Source: Eggerthellaceae bacterium (GTDB lineage: Bacteria > Actinomycetota > Coriobacteriia > Coriobacteriales > Eggerthellaceae). From it: 64,000 nt of DNA. The notes beneath the pieces are model-generated. The model made no database searches, had not been told where the DNA came from, and was given only the letters and a program-made list of their open reading frames with translations. Numbering within the stretch: position 1 is the stretch's first letter; each line of letters begins with the position of its first letter. Of this stretch, positions 18,001 through 25,445 are shown piece by piece. Both the position numbers and the translations under genes were made by a program. The stretch is from positions 62,001-126,000 of the forward strand of contig WRIS01000002.1 of assembly GCA_009782615.1 (NCBI GenBank). The letters run 5' to 3'.

Positions 18001-18541
18001 ATACGCGCCGAATAATTCAGGAAACTTCGAACCGCAGGGTGGGTGGCCCGTTGAATATGGCGTAGACGAAATGCAGCAGATTGAGGATTTCCACAACCCC
18101 CATCTCGACACCGAGATATGGTTTGTTGCTCTTGGCTCTGAACTGGCTAATTGCGGCGGCATGAGAGCGTTTCTCGCCGAACACGAACAAGACCTGCGCG
18201 GCTCGATTATCATCAACCTAAGGGCGCTTGGTGCAGGGGATCTGAGCTATCTTACGGCAGAAGGAAAGCAGGGCAAAGAGGGCGCTTCGTCGCGTATGAA
18301 ACGCTATGTTACCAAGGCAGCACAAGCCATTGGAATCAGAGTTGAATCCTCAACGCTTCTGTGGTCAGACAGCGCTACAACGCTTGCGACGAAAAAGGGA
18401 ATGCCAGCAATCAGCATCGTGGGTATGGACGGACCAAAACCTGCCTATTTTTCACAAGGAGACGACGTTATCGAAAACATAGAAGAGTCGATTCTTCGGA
18501 AAAATGTTGAGTTTGTCGTGGAATTATTAAAGAATATTTAG
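15071..18541 (+). CDS. Giant membrane protein with degenerate M28-peptidase fold split by a disordered insert
   Basis: 1156 residues. The N-terminus (LLDHIGFLSQEIGPRPAGTEEE) and the segments IVLLANYDSGK (about 137-147), NCNASGVAVLLEVARRV (about 226-242), WFVALGSELANCGG (about 1016-1029) and PAYFSQGDDVIENI (near 1130) align by eye with successive M28 aminopeptidase motifs. Most zinc or catalytic residues are changed: HxD is NYD, DNASG is CNASG, EE is SE, and the last His is absent. Two transmembrane hairpins (about 60-98 and 160-220) are inserted. Roughly 770 residues (about 245-1015) of low-complexity Ala/Glu/Ser/Gly and YAPNNSGNF-type repeats split the fold. Probably a catalytically dead, membrane-bound scaffold. 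Confidence 0.75.
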   Translation: MPELLDHIGFLSQEIGPRPAGTEEEQQAALYITEVLQKDAGLAAVIEDFNSEANEETPKAICALFTLAITIPAMFFPAILAIPSLLVTAIMAALFALETFDRPILSKMFARGVSQNVVARYEPGYSPDGSGARRRKIVLLANYDSGKVRFELNSPLISVLPLLQKLALYAMIFIPLFLLVRYLFFLHAVGILAVFLNIIVGIALFFVLLPIVLALLHKFAAYNEAANCNASGVAVLLEVARRVANGRIYASGLSGQLPRAATIHGEESARAAGLVPEGAQIVYAAGQVKAPEQAPHTEEERLMSAKAAIAAMTGRPVEARENNSVADNLVRVTSASGEVAPVDAAWLEAEAGALREAASLREAGGVSENMWGGTSNVAQGAAQAVVQAGEAVGGQVAGAIGAAGNVVAAGAWEAAGSAAVSDDDYGAYGDYGEYGYNDDDVASAAGSAADYGAANVASAVNVAGAVDSADATLSASHTAGNEAAASTSALEAPSAVPDWFKKAQENAKKPKDEGAPKVQRSRYADALDAAVSESASHFKRANSVVNAETEERLQKIREEILEVSAPQIAADSAFYEGVESEGLRADAELEEFYNRGDLGSTREISPINVDDLRGGSAHGLPEGASIQEIQAAGQNALASVIPALSLTETGSVPFPQSADEEQNEETATTRNKIILPDIGVSASNLTPVAEMLKQHAPLADAGDSSQKAAHGLLSLLPSIDLGQSEAPLESAAYAYEGSDPAAFGAQNQHRFDLRNSLPSLSGPLQTAPAGATGTFAPISDELIRNTHPDDIYIDDADDSVYEEGFTETGAFAGDGYVDMPKSRTQRIFGKLGRNKGREYEGSPQRWLDVEDDFDAQSVGASRGGWESFQEEPQGATRGRTQQRSSQRSQQRSQRPVRSSRRRADNGGDYDDWEGGAFSSGRFEEAADPYAAYAPNNSGNFAPNLASVPNPASAPNNSGNFATNLASVPNPASTPNAAYAPNNSGNFEPQGGWPVEYGVDEMQQIEDFHNPHLDTEIWFVALGSELANCGGMRAFLAEHEQDLRGSIIINLRALGAGDLSYLTAEGKQGKEGASSRMKRYVTKAAQAIGIRVESSTLLWSDSATTLATKKGMPAISIVGMDGPKPAYFSQGDDVIENIEESILRKNVEFVVELLKNI

Positions 18542-18579
18542 AAAAATTTGTGTTTACGCAGATAATTTAAGTATTGAAG

Positions 18580-18681
18580 TATAATACAGGGATAGACAAC
18601 AGCGTTGGTGACTGTTGTTCATGGAGTTGGTAGATTGGAATCTCTTCTCCTGAGTAGACGAACAGAGAGGTGTCCTGGACT
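18580..18681 (+). promoter_or_regulatory. Promoter (-10) and structured leader of the DUF5679 gene
   Basis: TATAAT at 18580-18585 is a good -10; no clear -35 is seen. The leader of about 95 nt contains a stem ACAACAG / CTGTTGT with a 9-nt loop (about 18596-18618), and the gene lacks a classic AGGAGG site close to its ATG. A regulatory leader is possible but unproven. Confidence 0.5.
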
Positions 18682-18834
18682 ATGACCATCGAAGCTTATT
18701 GTGTGAAATGCAAGGCAAAAAAGGTAATGAAAGACCCCGCCGAAAGCACGACAAAAAACGGCAAGCCGATTACTAAAGGAACGTGTCCCGACTGCGGTAC
18801 GACAATTTGTCGTATTGGAGCAGCCAAAAAATAA
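18682..18834 (+). CDS. Small zinc-ribbon-like protein, DUF5679 family
   Basis: A 50-residue protein (start MTIEAYCVKCKAKKVMKDP; end RIGAAKK) with two CxxC pairs (CVKC at 7-10 and CPDC at 35-38) and a fifth Cys at 43. It matches the DUF5679 pattern as I know it: YCVKCKAK, then KDP, then NGKPxTKGTCPxCGT. The four cysteines probably bind one zinc; DNA or RNA binding is a guess. It is a monocistronic gene with its own -10 element and a strong terminator 38 nt after its stop. Confidence 0.88.
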   Translation: MTIEAYCVKCKAKKVMKDPAESTTKNGKPITKGTCPDCGTTICRIGAAKK

Positions 18835-18872
18835 GCAAACAAGTTTTGCCTGTTTTACTAGGTGTAAGTATA

Positions 18873-18900
18873 AAAGGGCGACCGATTGGTCGCCCTTTTT
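18873..18900 (+). terminator. Intrinsic terminator after the DUF5679 gene
   Basis: The stem AAGGGCGACC / GGTCGCCCTT with loop GATT is followed by a T-run. The 163 bp from here to the tRNA-Gly hold no visible gene. Confidence 0.93.
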
Positions 18901-19063
18901 GCGTGTCGTTCGTTCCTGCATGCAGCTCGCCTTCGCCCTCTCAAATCCTCGCAGTATCCTCTTGCAAGACCTTGATTTTAAGGCGTTCTTCGCTATACTG
19001 TATTGTTCCAAGCAGGGGGCGGCCGTGTCGCGTAAAATGAGCCTTTCTGCTTGCAATGGATAT

Positions 19064-19138
19064 GCGGGTGTGGCCAAGTGGTAAGGCAAAAGCTTCCCAA
19101 GCTTTCACGCGCGGGTTCGAGTCCCGTCACCCGCTCCA
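19064..19138 (+). tRNA. tRNA-Gly (CCC)
   Basis: A 75-nt cloverleaf including an encoded CCA. The acceptor stem GCGGGTG pairs with CACCCGC; the anticodon loop TTCCCAA gives CCC; the T arm is GCGGG-TTCGAGT-CCCGT. The 250 bp from here to the LCP gene hold no gene that I can support. Confidence 0.95.
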
Positions 19139-19389
19139 CGAATTCACTCGGGGTGTTTTGATATGTGTAGGGCATTGCTTCGAAGTGCCTATTTTATGTG
19201 GTTTCGGTTTTCGGTGGTAGAATACTTCGACACGAATATTTATGAAAACGGCTTATGATAGTTTGTGACAGCACAAAAGACACACGTGAGCTTACAGGAA
19301 AAAGGGGTTGGCAGCACTGTTATCAGGCGTGTTGCCGCAGAAACGCTTGAGGAGAATCCCCCAAGTTTTTCGCCCTCAAGGAGTTTTAC

Positions 19390-20778
19390 ATGACACCACG
19401 AAATCGTCCGAGTCTTTCAGGTTCTCGGGCTAAAAGAAAAGACGTACGATATATCCAGTCTACGCCTTCGCATTCAGGACGGATTGCTTCGAAAAAAGCA
19501 GCCCAATCCTTTTCATATGAACGCCACCATCACGAAAATCGCTATGCGTTTGCCGCCGAGCGCGGGCAATACAACCCTTCAAGCTATTCGGAAAGGCTAG
19601 CTTCGGGCAACAGACGCTCTGCTTCCAGTTCGGTGAGTCAGTATTCTCGCAACAATCCTCATTATTACAAGAAAAACGAAGGTGCTCAGCGTAAAAAGAA
19701 AATCATGATTGGGGTCATTTGTGCACTCGTTGTGGCCCTCATTGGCGGCGGTACAGCGTTTGCGCTTTATGTGAATGACATCAACAATCGGCTGCTCGGC
19801 ACGAAAACCGACGAGGAACTGAGGGCTCTTGCCGACGTGTTGGTTCCCGTGCAAGATTATGCCGAACCCTTCTATATGCTTTTAATCGGCTCTGACGCGC
19901 GCGAGGACGAAGATGAGGGTGGCGCACGTTCAGACACTAACATTCTTATCCGCGTTGATGCGGGAGAAGGAACTATCACGATGGTTTCCATCATGCGCGA
20001 TACATTAACCACGGTTAGTGGCTACGGGAACATGAAATTCAACGCGGTCTATAATTACGAAGGCGCAGCAGGAACCATTCGCGAAGCAAGTAAGCTTTGC
20101 GGCGTTGACATAGCCCACTATGCCGAAATCAATTTTGAGGAATTTGTTGACCTTGTTGATGCGCTTGGCGGCGTTGAAGTGGATGTTCCCGAACTAATCG
20201 ACGACCCCGACGCGGGCCCAGCGATTATTGGGGAAGGACCCCAGTGGCTCTATGGTGAAGCGGCGTTGACCTTTGCGCGGAGCCGTCATTTTGCCGACGG
20301 TGATTTCTCGCGCGTTTCAAACCAGCGTCTTTTGATTGAGGCCTTGTTTAAAAGAGTAATCTCTTTGCCCATGATTGAAATGATTGGCGCAATCGAAGCT
20401 GCTACCGCCTGTCTTACAACCGACATGAAGGTAGAAGATTTGGTAAGCCTTGCGCGACAACTGAGAACCCATCCTGAAGTGCAAACGTATTCTGTTACGG
20501 TTCCGTCAGCTCCTGCCATGATAGATGAAGTGTCTTACGTAATTGTTGATGCGGCGGCGCTTCAAGAAATGATGATGCTGGTTTCGACAGGAAAAGACCC
20601 GTCGGGTATCGTTGCGACTAACGCCTATTATCCTTCAAGTGGCACGGGTGTGACCAATACGCAACCCGAACCGTACTACGATCCTTATTACGAGGACCCA
20701 GGGACAAGCGTGCCCTACGAGGAACCTCCACCAGGAGGCGACGTTGACGTCGGCCCTGGCGGTGAAGGCGAAGAATAG
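19390..20778 (+). CDS. LytR-CpsA-Psr (LCP) family cell-wall ligase
   Basis: A 462-residue protein. A long basic, disordered cytoplasmic N-terminus (about 1-102) precedes one transmembrane helix (about 105-127). The extracytoplasmic LCP domain (about 150-390) shows YMLLIGSDAR, ARSDTNILI, TMVSIMRDT, FNAVYNYEGA and FARSRHFADGDFSR, the arginine and aspartate motifs that bind the polyprenyl-pyrophosphate donor. The C-terminal tail is Pro/Gly/Glu-rich. These enzymes transfer anionic glycopolymers or glycans from lipid carriers to peptidoglycan or proteins. AAGGAG lies 5 nt before the ATG. No glycan cluster is adjacent, so the substrate is unknown. Confidence 0.93.
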   Translation: MTPRNRPSLSGSRAKRKDVRYIQSTPSHSGRIASKKAAQSFSYERHHHENRYAFAAERGQYNPSSYSERLASGNRRSASSSVSQYSRNNPHYYKKNEGAQRKKKIMIGVICALVVALIGGGTAFALYVNDINNRLLGTKTDEELRALADVLVPVQDYAEPFYMLLIGSDAREDEDEGGARSDTNILIRVDAGEGTITMVSIMRDTLTTVSGYGNMKFNAVYNYEGAAGTIREASKLCGVDIAHYAEINFEEFVDLVDALGGVEVDVPELIDDPDAGPAIIGEGPQWLYGEAALTFARSRHFADGDFSRVSNQRLLIEALFKRVISLPMIEMIGAIEAATACLTTDMKVEDLVSLARQLRTHPEVQTYSVTVPSAPAMIDEVSYVIVDAAALQEMMMLVSTGKDPSGIVATNAYYPSSGTGVTNTQPEPYYDPYYEDPGTSVPYEEPPPGGDVDVGPGGEGEE

Positions 20779-20822
20779 GCTTGTTGTCTGAAGCCTTCAA
20801 GTGAATAGCATGCTAAAACAAC

Positions 20823-20852
20823 GACCCCTGTTTGTACGGTGAAACAGGGGTC
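20823..20852. terminator. Hairpin between LCP gene and phosphohexomutase gene
   Basis: The stem GACCCCTGTTT / AAACAGGGGTC (20823-20833 and 20842-20852) is perfect, with an 8-nt loop. It lacks a following T-run, so it may be an imperfect terminator or an mRNA processing or stability element. Confidence 0.6.
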
Positions 20853-20908
20853 AAGAAATAAACAGGGTACAAGAAATTTCAAAAACCACGCGAAAGGCTA
20901 CGGACAAT

Positions 20909-22327
20909 ATGGGAGAAGCAATTCATTTTGGAACCGACGGGTGGCGAGCCATCATCGGGGAGGACTTCACGGAAGAAAACCTGATTCGCGTGTGCGTCGC
21001 GGCTGCAGAAGCTTTCAAGGAAAAGCAAAAAGAAGACGTGGCGCATCAGTCGTGTTCAACGATAATTATTGGTCATGATTGCCGAAAAGACGCTCATCGC
21101 TATGCCCAAATAGCCGCTGAAGTGGTTGCCGCTTGCGGGTTTAAGGTAAAGCTTTCACAGGATTACTGTCCGACACCTGCTCTTTGTTTTTCGGTTGCCC
21201 AAGACCCCACAGCTATTGGCGGCATTATGCTCACCAGCAGCCACAACCCAGCAGAATATCTGGGCGTGAAGCTGCGCATGGTTGACGGAGGGGCTTCTCC
21301 AAAAGAATTTAGTGACCGCGTTGAATCTTTGCTCGGACTTGACGCGCCTGCAACACGCGGTGATTTTGAAGAAGTTGATTTCGTGAGCCCCTATCTTGCG
21401 GCTCTCAAAAACTGTGTTGATACCGAAGCGATTCGCGCGGCGCATCTTCGTGTTGTGGTTGACCCGCTTTATGGTGCAGGACGGAAACATCTTGCACAAC
21501 TGCTTGAAGATTTGGGGGTCGAGGTTGACGAAATCAACAATGCCGATGACCCCACCTTCGACGGACTTCATCCCGAACCCATCCAACCCTGGATTGACCG
21601 AGGCATTGCGCGCGTTCAAGAGTTGGGTTTTGATGCAGGATTTATCACCGATGGTGACGCTGACCGCATTGCCGCCCTTGACGACAAAGGAAACTTTGTG
21701 AACCCGCATCGCATTTTGGCGCTGCTCGTTTCCCACCTTGTCGAAAACAAGGGCAAGCGCGGACGTGTGGTGAGCACGATAACTGCTTCGGCGATGCTTG
21801 CCCGCCAGTGTCGGCGATTAGGACTTGATCTCACACTGACCGCGGTTGGCTTCAAGTGGATTTACGGCGAAATGAAAAAGGGCGATGTCATGATAGGCGG
21901 CGAAGAAAGCGGCGGCATCGGCATCCCTACCCATGTTAAGGAACGCGATGGGCTTCTTATGGCGCTGCTGCTTACCGAAACCATGGCGCTGCGAAAGATG
22001 AACTTACGTGTTTTGGTTGACGACATGTTCGACAAAATTGGAAAGCTGGAATTTTCGCGGCGCGGTTTGCGTCTTTCTGAAAAAGAAATGACGTTGTTTT
22101 GTACCAACACCATTTCGAATCTTTCAGCGGAAAAGATTTGCGGGAAGGCGGTTGTCGACATCGACCGACGCGACGGCGTTAAGTGTTATCTTGAAGGGGA
22201 CGCTTGGGTTATGATGCGTCCTTCAGGAACAGAACCGCTCGTGCGCATCTATGCGGAAGCAGCAACAGTTGCAGAAGTTGAAGAACTCTTAGATGCAGCA
22301 AAGCACATAGTCAAAAACGCCGAATAG
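20909..22327 (+). CDS. Phosphoglucomutase/phosphomannomutase family protein
   Basis: A 472-residue alpha-D-phosphohexomutase. Domain I has FGTDGWRAIIGEDFT (about 7-21) and the active-site serine loop TSSHNPAEYLGVK (about 109-121). The metal-binding loop DGDADRIAALD is near 248-258. The sugar-specificity loop is GGEESGGIG (about 330-338). The C-terminal phosphate-binding loop is MMRPSGTEPLVRIY. It interconverts hexose 1- and 6-phosphates; whether glucose, mannose or glucosamine is preferred cannot be read from the sequence, although the GEESGG loop favours glucose or mannose. It may feed cell-wall or polysaccharide synthesis next to the LCP gene. Confidence 0.92.
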   Translation: MGEAIHFGTDGWRAIIGEDFTEENLIRVCVAAAEAFKEKQKEDVAHQSCSTIIIGHDCRKDAHRYAQIAAEVVAACGFKVKLSQDYCPTPALCFSVAQDPTAIGGIMLTSSHNPAEYLGVKLRMVDGGASPKEFSDRVESLLGLDAPATRGDFEEVDFVSPYLAALKNCVDTEAIRAAHLRVVVDPLYGAGRKHLAQLLEDLGVEVDEINNADDPTFDGLHPEPIQPWIDRGIARVQELGFDAGFITDGDADRIAALDDKGNFVNPHRILALLVSHLVENKGKRGRVVSTITASAMLARQCRRLGLDLTLTAVGFKWIYGEMKKGDVMIGGEESGGIGIPTHVKERDGLLMALLLTETMALRKMNLRVLVDDMFDKIGKLEFSRRGLRLSEKEMTLFCTNTISNLSAEKICGKAVVDIDRRDGVKCYLEGDAWVMMRPSGTEPLVRIYAEAATVAEVEELLDAAKHIVKNAE

Positions 22328-22375
22328 AAGCATTGCGCACCACACTTTTGGCTGCAAGGCTTCAGCTCCGATGAA

Positions 22376-22858
22376 CTAAGCATCAAATTTTGGGAGGCTT
22401 TTCAAAAGCGCCCAGGCGGCTTGTTTGTTCTTTGAATCTTCCAGCATAGTTTCAAAAGAAGCAAAGCTGCGCATTTCTCGTCCAAATAACCGCCCTCGTT
22501 GATTAGGTAGGATTTCTTGGCGGTAAGCAGCGGAGCACAGCTGCATAGACGGCGTGTCGGCAACGACCAACAAAAGCGGGTCAAGCCCCTCTATTGCGGC
22601 GAAAAGTTCCTTTTCGGTCAGGGCGGGTAAGCCCGAAGCGGGTTCATTGCCGCAGATGGTCAAAAAGGTTCCTGCCGCCGCGCCGTATCCGCGCTGAGCA
22701 AAAGAGTTTTGCAGAGCCGCGCGTGCCGTTTCGCTTAAAGGGGAGTGGCTCACCACGCAAAGCAGTGCTTCATAGGCTCCGCTAAGATAATCCCCGAAAA
22801 TTTCCCACGTTCCTTCGAGGCCTCTTTCATACATGTTACTTTTTAGAGAGTTTTTCAC
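22376..22858 (-). CDS. Unknown 160-residue cytoplasmic protein
   Basis: Not recognised. It is a soluble, mostly helical protein without signal peptide or transmembrane segment; features include YLSGAYEALLCVVSHSPL and a PxLTEKELFAAIEGLDPLLLVVAD segment. The start is GTG at 22858, supported by AAGGAG 4 nt before it; an internal ATG eight codons later has no such site. It is convergent with the phosphohexomutase gene (49 bp between stops). The helical character vaguely recalls small redox-enzyme chaperones, but no signature supports that. Confidence 0.7.
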   Translation of the reverse strand: MKNSLKSNMYERGLEGTWEIFGDYLSGAYEALLCVVSHSPLSETARAALQNSFAQRGYGAAAGTFLTICGNEPASGLPALTEKELFAAIEGLDPLLLVVADTPSMQLCSAAYRQEILPNQRGRLFGREMRSFASFETMLEDSKNKQAAWALLKSLPKFDA

Positions 22859-23015
22859 ACCGCTCCTTGAACTTGGCGCACGCAGGGCTTATAAACAATC
22901 ATAATAACAAGAAACGAAGAGAAAGACATCCGCCACAAAAAAAGAAAGGCAAGGCCCCTGAAGGCAACGACAGCGCCCTTGTTTTTAAGGAAAAGACATT
23001 CGGGAAGGACAAGGT

Positions 23016-23270
23016 ATGTGTACGAACGGAGTGAACGTGAGCCAGCTCAAGATGATGCTGGAACAAATGGATGACCAGGCTGCGCTTAATCGCAGATGGA
23101 CGCACAAGCTCTATCATGTAGCCGAAGGGGCTGAATACGCGAGGACCGCGGAAGTTTTGCGCGGGATACAAGGCTTGCTTGATGAAGTGCGCGCGCAGTT
23201 AAGCGATGCGCAAGACGCGCTCGACAAAGATTCTGTTGAGGCGAGCAACGTAGTCGTTAGTTTAGTCTAG
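23016..23270 (+). CDS. Unknown small protein upstream of nikR
   Basis: An 84-residue protein, start MCTNGVNVSQLKMMLEQMDD. The second half is a predicted amphipathic helix (GIQGLLDEVRAQLSDAQDALDKD), compatible with a coiled coil. It has a good ribosome-binding site (GGAAGGACAAGG) and stops 4 bp before the nikR start, so it is almost certainly cotranscribed and translationally coupled with nikR. A role in nickel handling is suggested only by this position. No metal-binding motif is evident. Confidence 0.7.
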   Translation: MCTNGVNVSQLKMMLEQMDDQAALNRRWTHKLYHVAEGAEYARTAEVLRGIQGLLDEVRAQLSDAQDALDKDSVEASNVVVSLV

Positions 23271-23274
23271 GCTC

Positions 23275-23697
23275 ATGAGTAACGACTTAATGCGCTTTTC
23301 GGTGGCGATGCCCGAAGAGCTTTTGGTGAGGTTTGATCATCTTGTCGCACGCCGCGGGCTTGCCAAGAACCGAAGCGAGGTAATTCGCGATTTAGTGCGC
23401 GACGCTTTAGTTGAGGAAGATTGCGCAACACCAGGCGTTGGAGTGATGGGCGTGTTGACTATTGTTTTTAACCACCACGCAAGTGACCTTCAAGAAAAAC
23501 TCCACACCATCCAACATGAGTATTTTGACCATATCACCTGTTCAACCCACGTTCATCTTGACCAGCACACCTGCCTTGAGGTCATCGTGCTGCGGGGAGA
23601 AACGGGGCTTGTACAAGAAATAGCAAATCTCATTTTAGGAACTAAGGGCGTGAAAAACGGACGGCTTTCACTGACGACAATCTCTCAGCACATATAG
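23275..23697 (+). CDS. nikR: Nickel-responsive transcriptional regulator NikR
   Basis: A 140-residue ribbon-helix-helix repressor with a C-terminal ACT-like nickel-binding domain. The N-terminal RFSVAMPEELL strand and LAKNRSEVIRDLVRDAL helices form the DNA-binding part. The nickel ligands of the family are conserved: His in FNHH, the HVHLDQHTC pattern and the Cys before LEVIVLRG. It represses nickel uptake when nickel is plentiful. It fits with hypE just downstream, a nickel-hydrogenase maturation gene. It sits 4 bp after a small unknown gene. Confidence 0.95.
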   Translation: MSNDLMRFSVAMPEELLVRFDHLVARRGLAKNRSEVIRDLVRDALVEEDCATPGVGVMGVLTIVFNHHASDLQEKLHTIQHEYFDHITCSTHVHLDQHTCLEVIVLRGETGLVQEIANLILGTKGVKNGRLSLTTISQHI

Positions 23698-23700
23698 AGC

Positions 23701-23811
23701 CGCGCAAGGTCGCGCAGGGCGTGCGGCGTTGCGCAGAGCCGCACGGAGTTGTGCGGGCTTGCGTCGGGTTGGCGTACAAGTCGGGTTGTGCGGCGTTGCG
23801 CAGACAAAAGG
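23701..23811 (+). repeat. 10-bp-period G/C-rich tandem array before hypE
   Basis: About eleven degenerate 10-bp units fill the gap between nikR and hypE. Examples in phase are GTGCGGCGTT (23721), GCGCAGAGCC, GCACGGAGTT, GTGCGGGCTT and GCGTCGGGTT (23761). The longer block TGCGGCGTTGCGCAGA occurs twice. It differs in sequence from all other arrays in the window. Confidence 0.8.
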
Positions 23812-23832
23812 TCATTTTAGGTAAGGAAGCGT

Positions 23833-24855
23833 ATGGATTCAGTAGTTTTACTTGGTCATGGAAGCGGCGGTTCCATGATGAAAAGAATAATCGACGAAGT
23901 ATTTTTCGAAGCCTACGGGGGAGAAGAATTGCTACAAGGCGACGATGCGGCGATTTTGCCCGCACCCGCCAACGGCGAGCGGCTGGCTTTTTCTACCGAC
24001 AGCTTTGTAGTTACGCCCCATTTCTTTCCTGGGGGAGACATCGGGAAGCTGGCGGTGTGTGGCACGGTCAATGATGTTGCAACGAGCGGTGCCAAACCCC
24101 TCTATCTGAGTTGCGGCTTCATTTTAGAAGAGGGTTTCCCCATAGAAAGCCTGCAGCGTATTTGCGCTTCGATGGCTCTTGCTGCAAAAGAAGCGGGGGT
24201 GCGTATCGTAACGGGTGACACCAAGGTGGTGAATCGTGGCTCAGGCGACGGGGTTTTTATCAACACAAGCGGCATTGGCATTCTTGAACAAGGGAAATCC
24301 TTGTCGGGGGCTCACTGCAAAGCGGGGGATAAAGTGCTGGTAAGCGGCACGTTGGGAGACCACGGCATTACCATCATGAGCTGTCGGGAATCCCTTGCTT
24401 TCGAAGCCGACCTCCAAAGCGATGCTGCTCCCCTAAATCATCTGATTGCTGACGTGCTCAAAGCAGCACCTTCGGTGCGCTGTTTTCGCGACCCTACGCG
24501 AGGAGGACTTGCATCAACCCTCAACGAACTTGCAGCTCAGTCCCAGGTTGACATCACCATAGAAGAAGAGGCAGTTCCTGTGAAACAGGCGGTTTTGGGA
24601 GCGTGTGAAATGCTCGGCTTTGACGTGTATCAGGTTGCCAACGAAGGGAAGGTGGTGTGCGTGGTGGCACCTGAAGAAGCACAGGCGGCTCTTGCGGCAA
24701 TGAAAAAGAATTGCTATGGCACAGACGGGGCAATAATCGGCGAAATCACCCAAGCCCAAGAACAGCGTGGCCCAAAAGTGTTTCTGAAAACCACGTTTGG
24801 TTCAACAAGAATTCTTGACATGCTGGTGGGAGAGCAGTTGCCGCGCATTTGCTAA
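23833..24855 (+). CDS. hypE: [NiFe]-hydrogenase maturation protein HypE (carbamoyl dehydratase)
   Basis: A 340-residue protein of the PurM/SelD/HypE superfamily. HypE is favoured over SelD because of the HGSGGSMM start, FSTDSFVVTPHFFPGGDIGKLAVCGTVND-type segment, TGDTKVV, RDPTRGGL and above all the C-terminal PRIC, whose last Cys carries the thiocarboxamide that becomes cyanide. With HypF it makes the CN ligands of the NiFe centre. No hypA, hypB, hypC, hypD or hypF is in the window, so partners must lie elsewhere or be missing. nikR lies upstream, across a repeat array. Confidence 0.93.
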   Translation: MDSVVLLGHGSGGSMMKRIIDEVFFEAYGGEELLQGDDAAILPAPANGERLAFSTDSFVVTPHFFPGGDIGKLAVCGTVNDVATSGAKPLYLSCGFILEEGFPIESLQRICASMALAAKEAGVRIVTGDTKVVNRGSGDGVFINTSGIGILEQGKSLSGAHCKAGDKVLVSGTLGDHGITIMSCRESLAFEADLQSDAAPLNHLIADVLKAAPSVRCFRDPTRGGLASTLNELAAQSQVDITIEEEAVPVKQAVLGACEMLGFDVYQVANEGKVVCVVAPEEAQAALAAMKKNCYGTDGAIIGEITQAQEQRGPKVFLKTTFGSTRILDMLVGEQLPRIC

Positions 24856-24963
24856 AGGTTTCGCTGAGGCTTTTCGGCAGCTACAACGCCCGCAAAGGCG
24901 GAGAAAAAACGGCTGCCGCCGCTCTTGAAAAACAGCCGAATTTAAGAAATTCAAAATTCCTAC

Positions 24964-24991
24964 TTGCATTTGTGCCAAGGAATGGTATCTT
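24964..24991 (+). promoter_or_regulatory. Promoter of the ferredoxin gene
   Basis: TTGCAT (24964-24969) and TATCTT (24986-24991) are spaced by 16 bp, about 60 nt before the ferredoxin ATG. Confidence 0.6.
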
Positions 24992-25053
24992 GCGCACAGG
25001 TGGATTTTGGGTAGTTCCAAATATTCAGGCTCTCTACGAAAGGAAGTTTTATT

Positions 25054-25242
25054 ATGGCTCATCCGGTCATCGAAGCTGATGAATGTATCGGTTGCGGTAT
25101 TTGCGTGGACGCTTGTCCTCAAGAAGTATTGGAAGTTGTTGGTGGGATTGTAGAGGTTGTCAACGAAGATGCGTGTATCGCATGTGGCGATTGTGTCGAA
25201 GAGTGCCCCATGGGAGCCATCCCTGAGGTTATCGAGGACTAA
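25054..25242 (+). CDS. 2[4Fe-4S] ferredoxin
   Basis: A 62-residue electron carrier with two complete cluster motifs: CIGCGICVDACP (about 11-22) and CIACGDCVEECP (about 41-52). It is acidic and clostridial-type, suited to low-potential electron transfer in an anaerobe. AAAGGAAG precedes the ATG. It has its own promoter and ends at two hairpins, so it is probably monocistronic. Possible partners such as hydrogenase or oxidoreductases cannot be told from the context. Confidence 0.95.
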   Translation: MAHPVIEADECIGCGICVDACPQEVLEVVGGIVEVVNEDACIACGDCVEECPMGAIPEVIED

Positions 25243-25265
25243 CGTTCATCTCAAAACAAGATAGA

Positions 25266-25357
25266 GCCTAAGGCTTCTTAGATAAGACTCCTTAGGCGCT
25301 TGTATAGATTCCGAGACGCACAAACGATTCGAGTCGTTGAGCGCCTCGGAATTTTTT
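25266..25357 (+). terminator. Double hairpin terminator after ferredoxin
   Basis: A first compound hairpin (25266-25297) pairs GCCTAAGG with CCTTAGGC and TCTTA with TAAGA. A second (25308-25352) pairs ATTCCGAG with CTCGGAAT and has further inner stems (ACGC/GCG, AACGA/TCGTT). It is followed by a T-run to 25357. Confidence 0.9.
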
Positions 25358-25445
25358 ATGTCGCACACGATTCCTATGCCCTATACGCCGCAAAGTAACA
25401 TAAAAGTAACGCTTAAGGAATTCTGAAAGTATTCTAGTCAATAAA

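Noticed and set aside
23833-24855. Selenophosphate synthase (SelD)
   Set aside because: Same superfamily, but the C-terminal PRIC, the PGGDIGKLAVCGTVND segment and the RDPTRGGL motif are those of HypE, and the N-terminal SelD Cys/Sec motif is absent.
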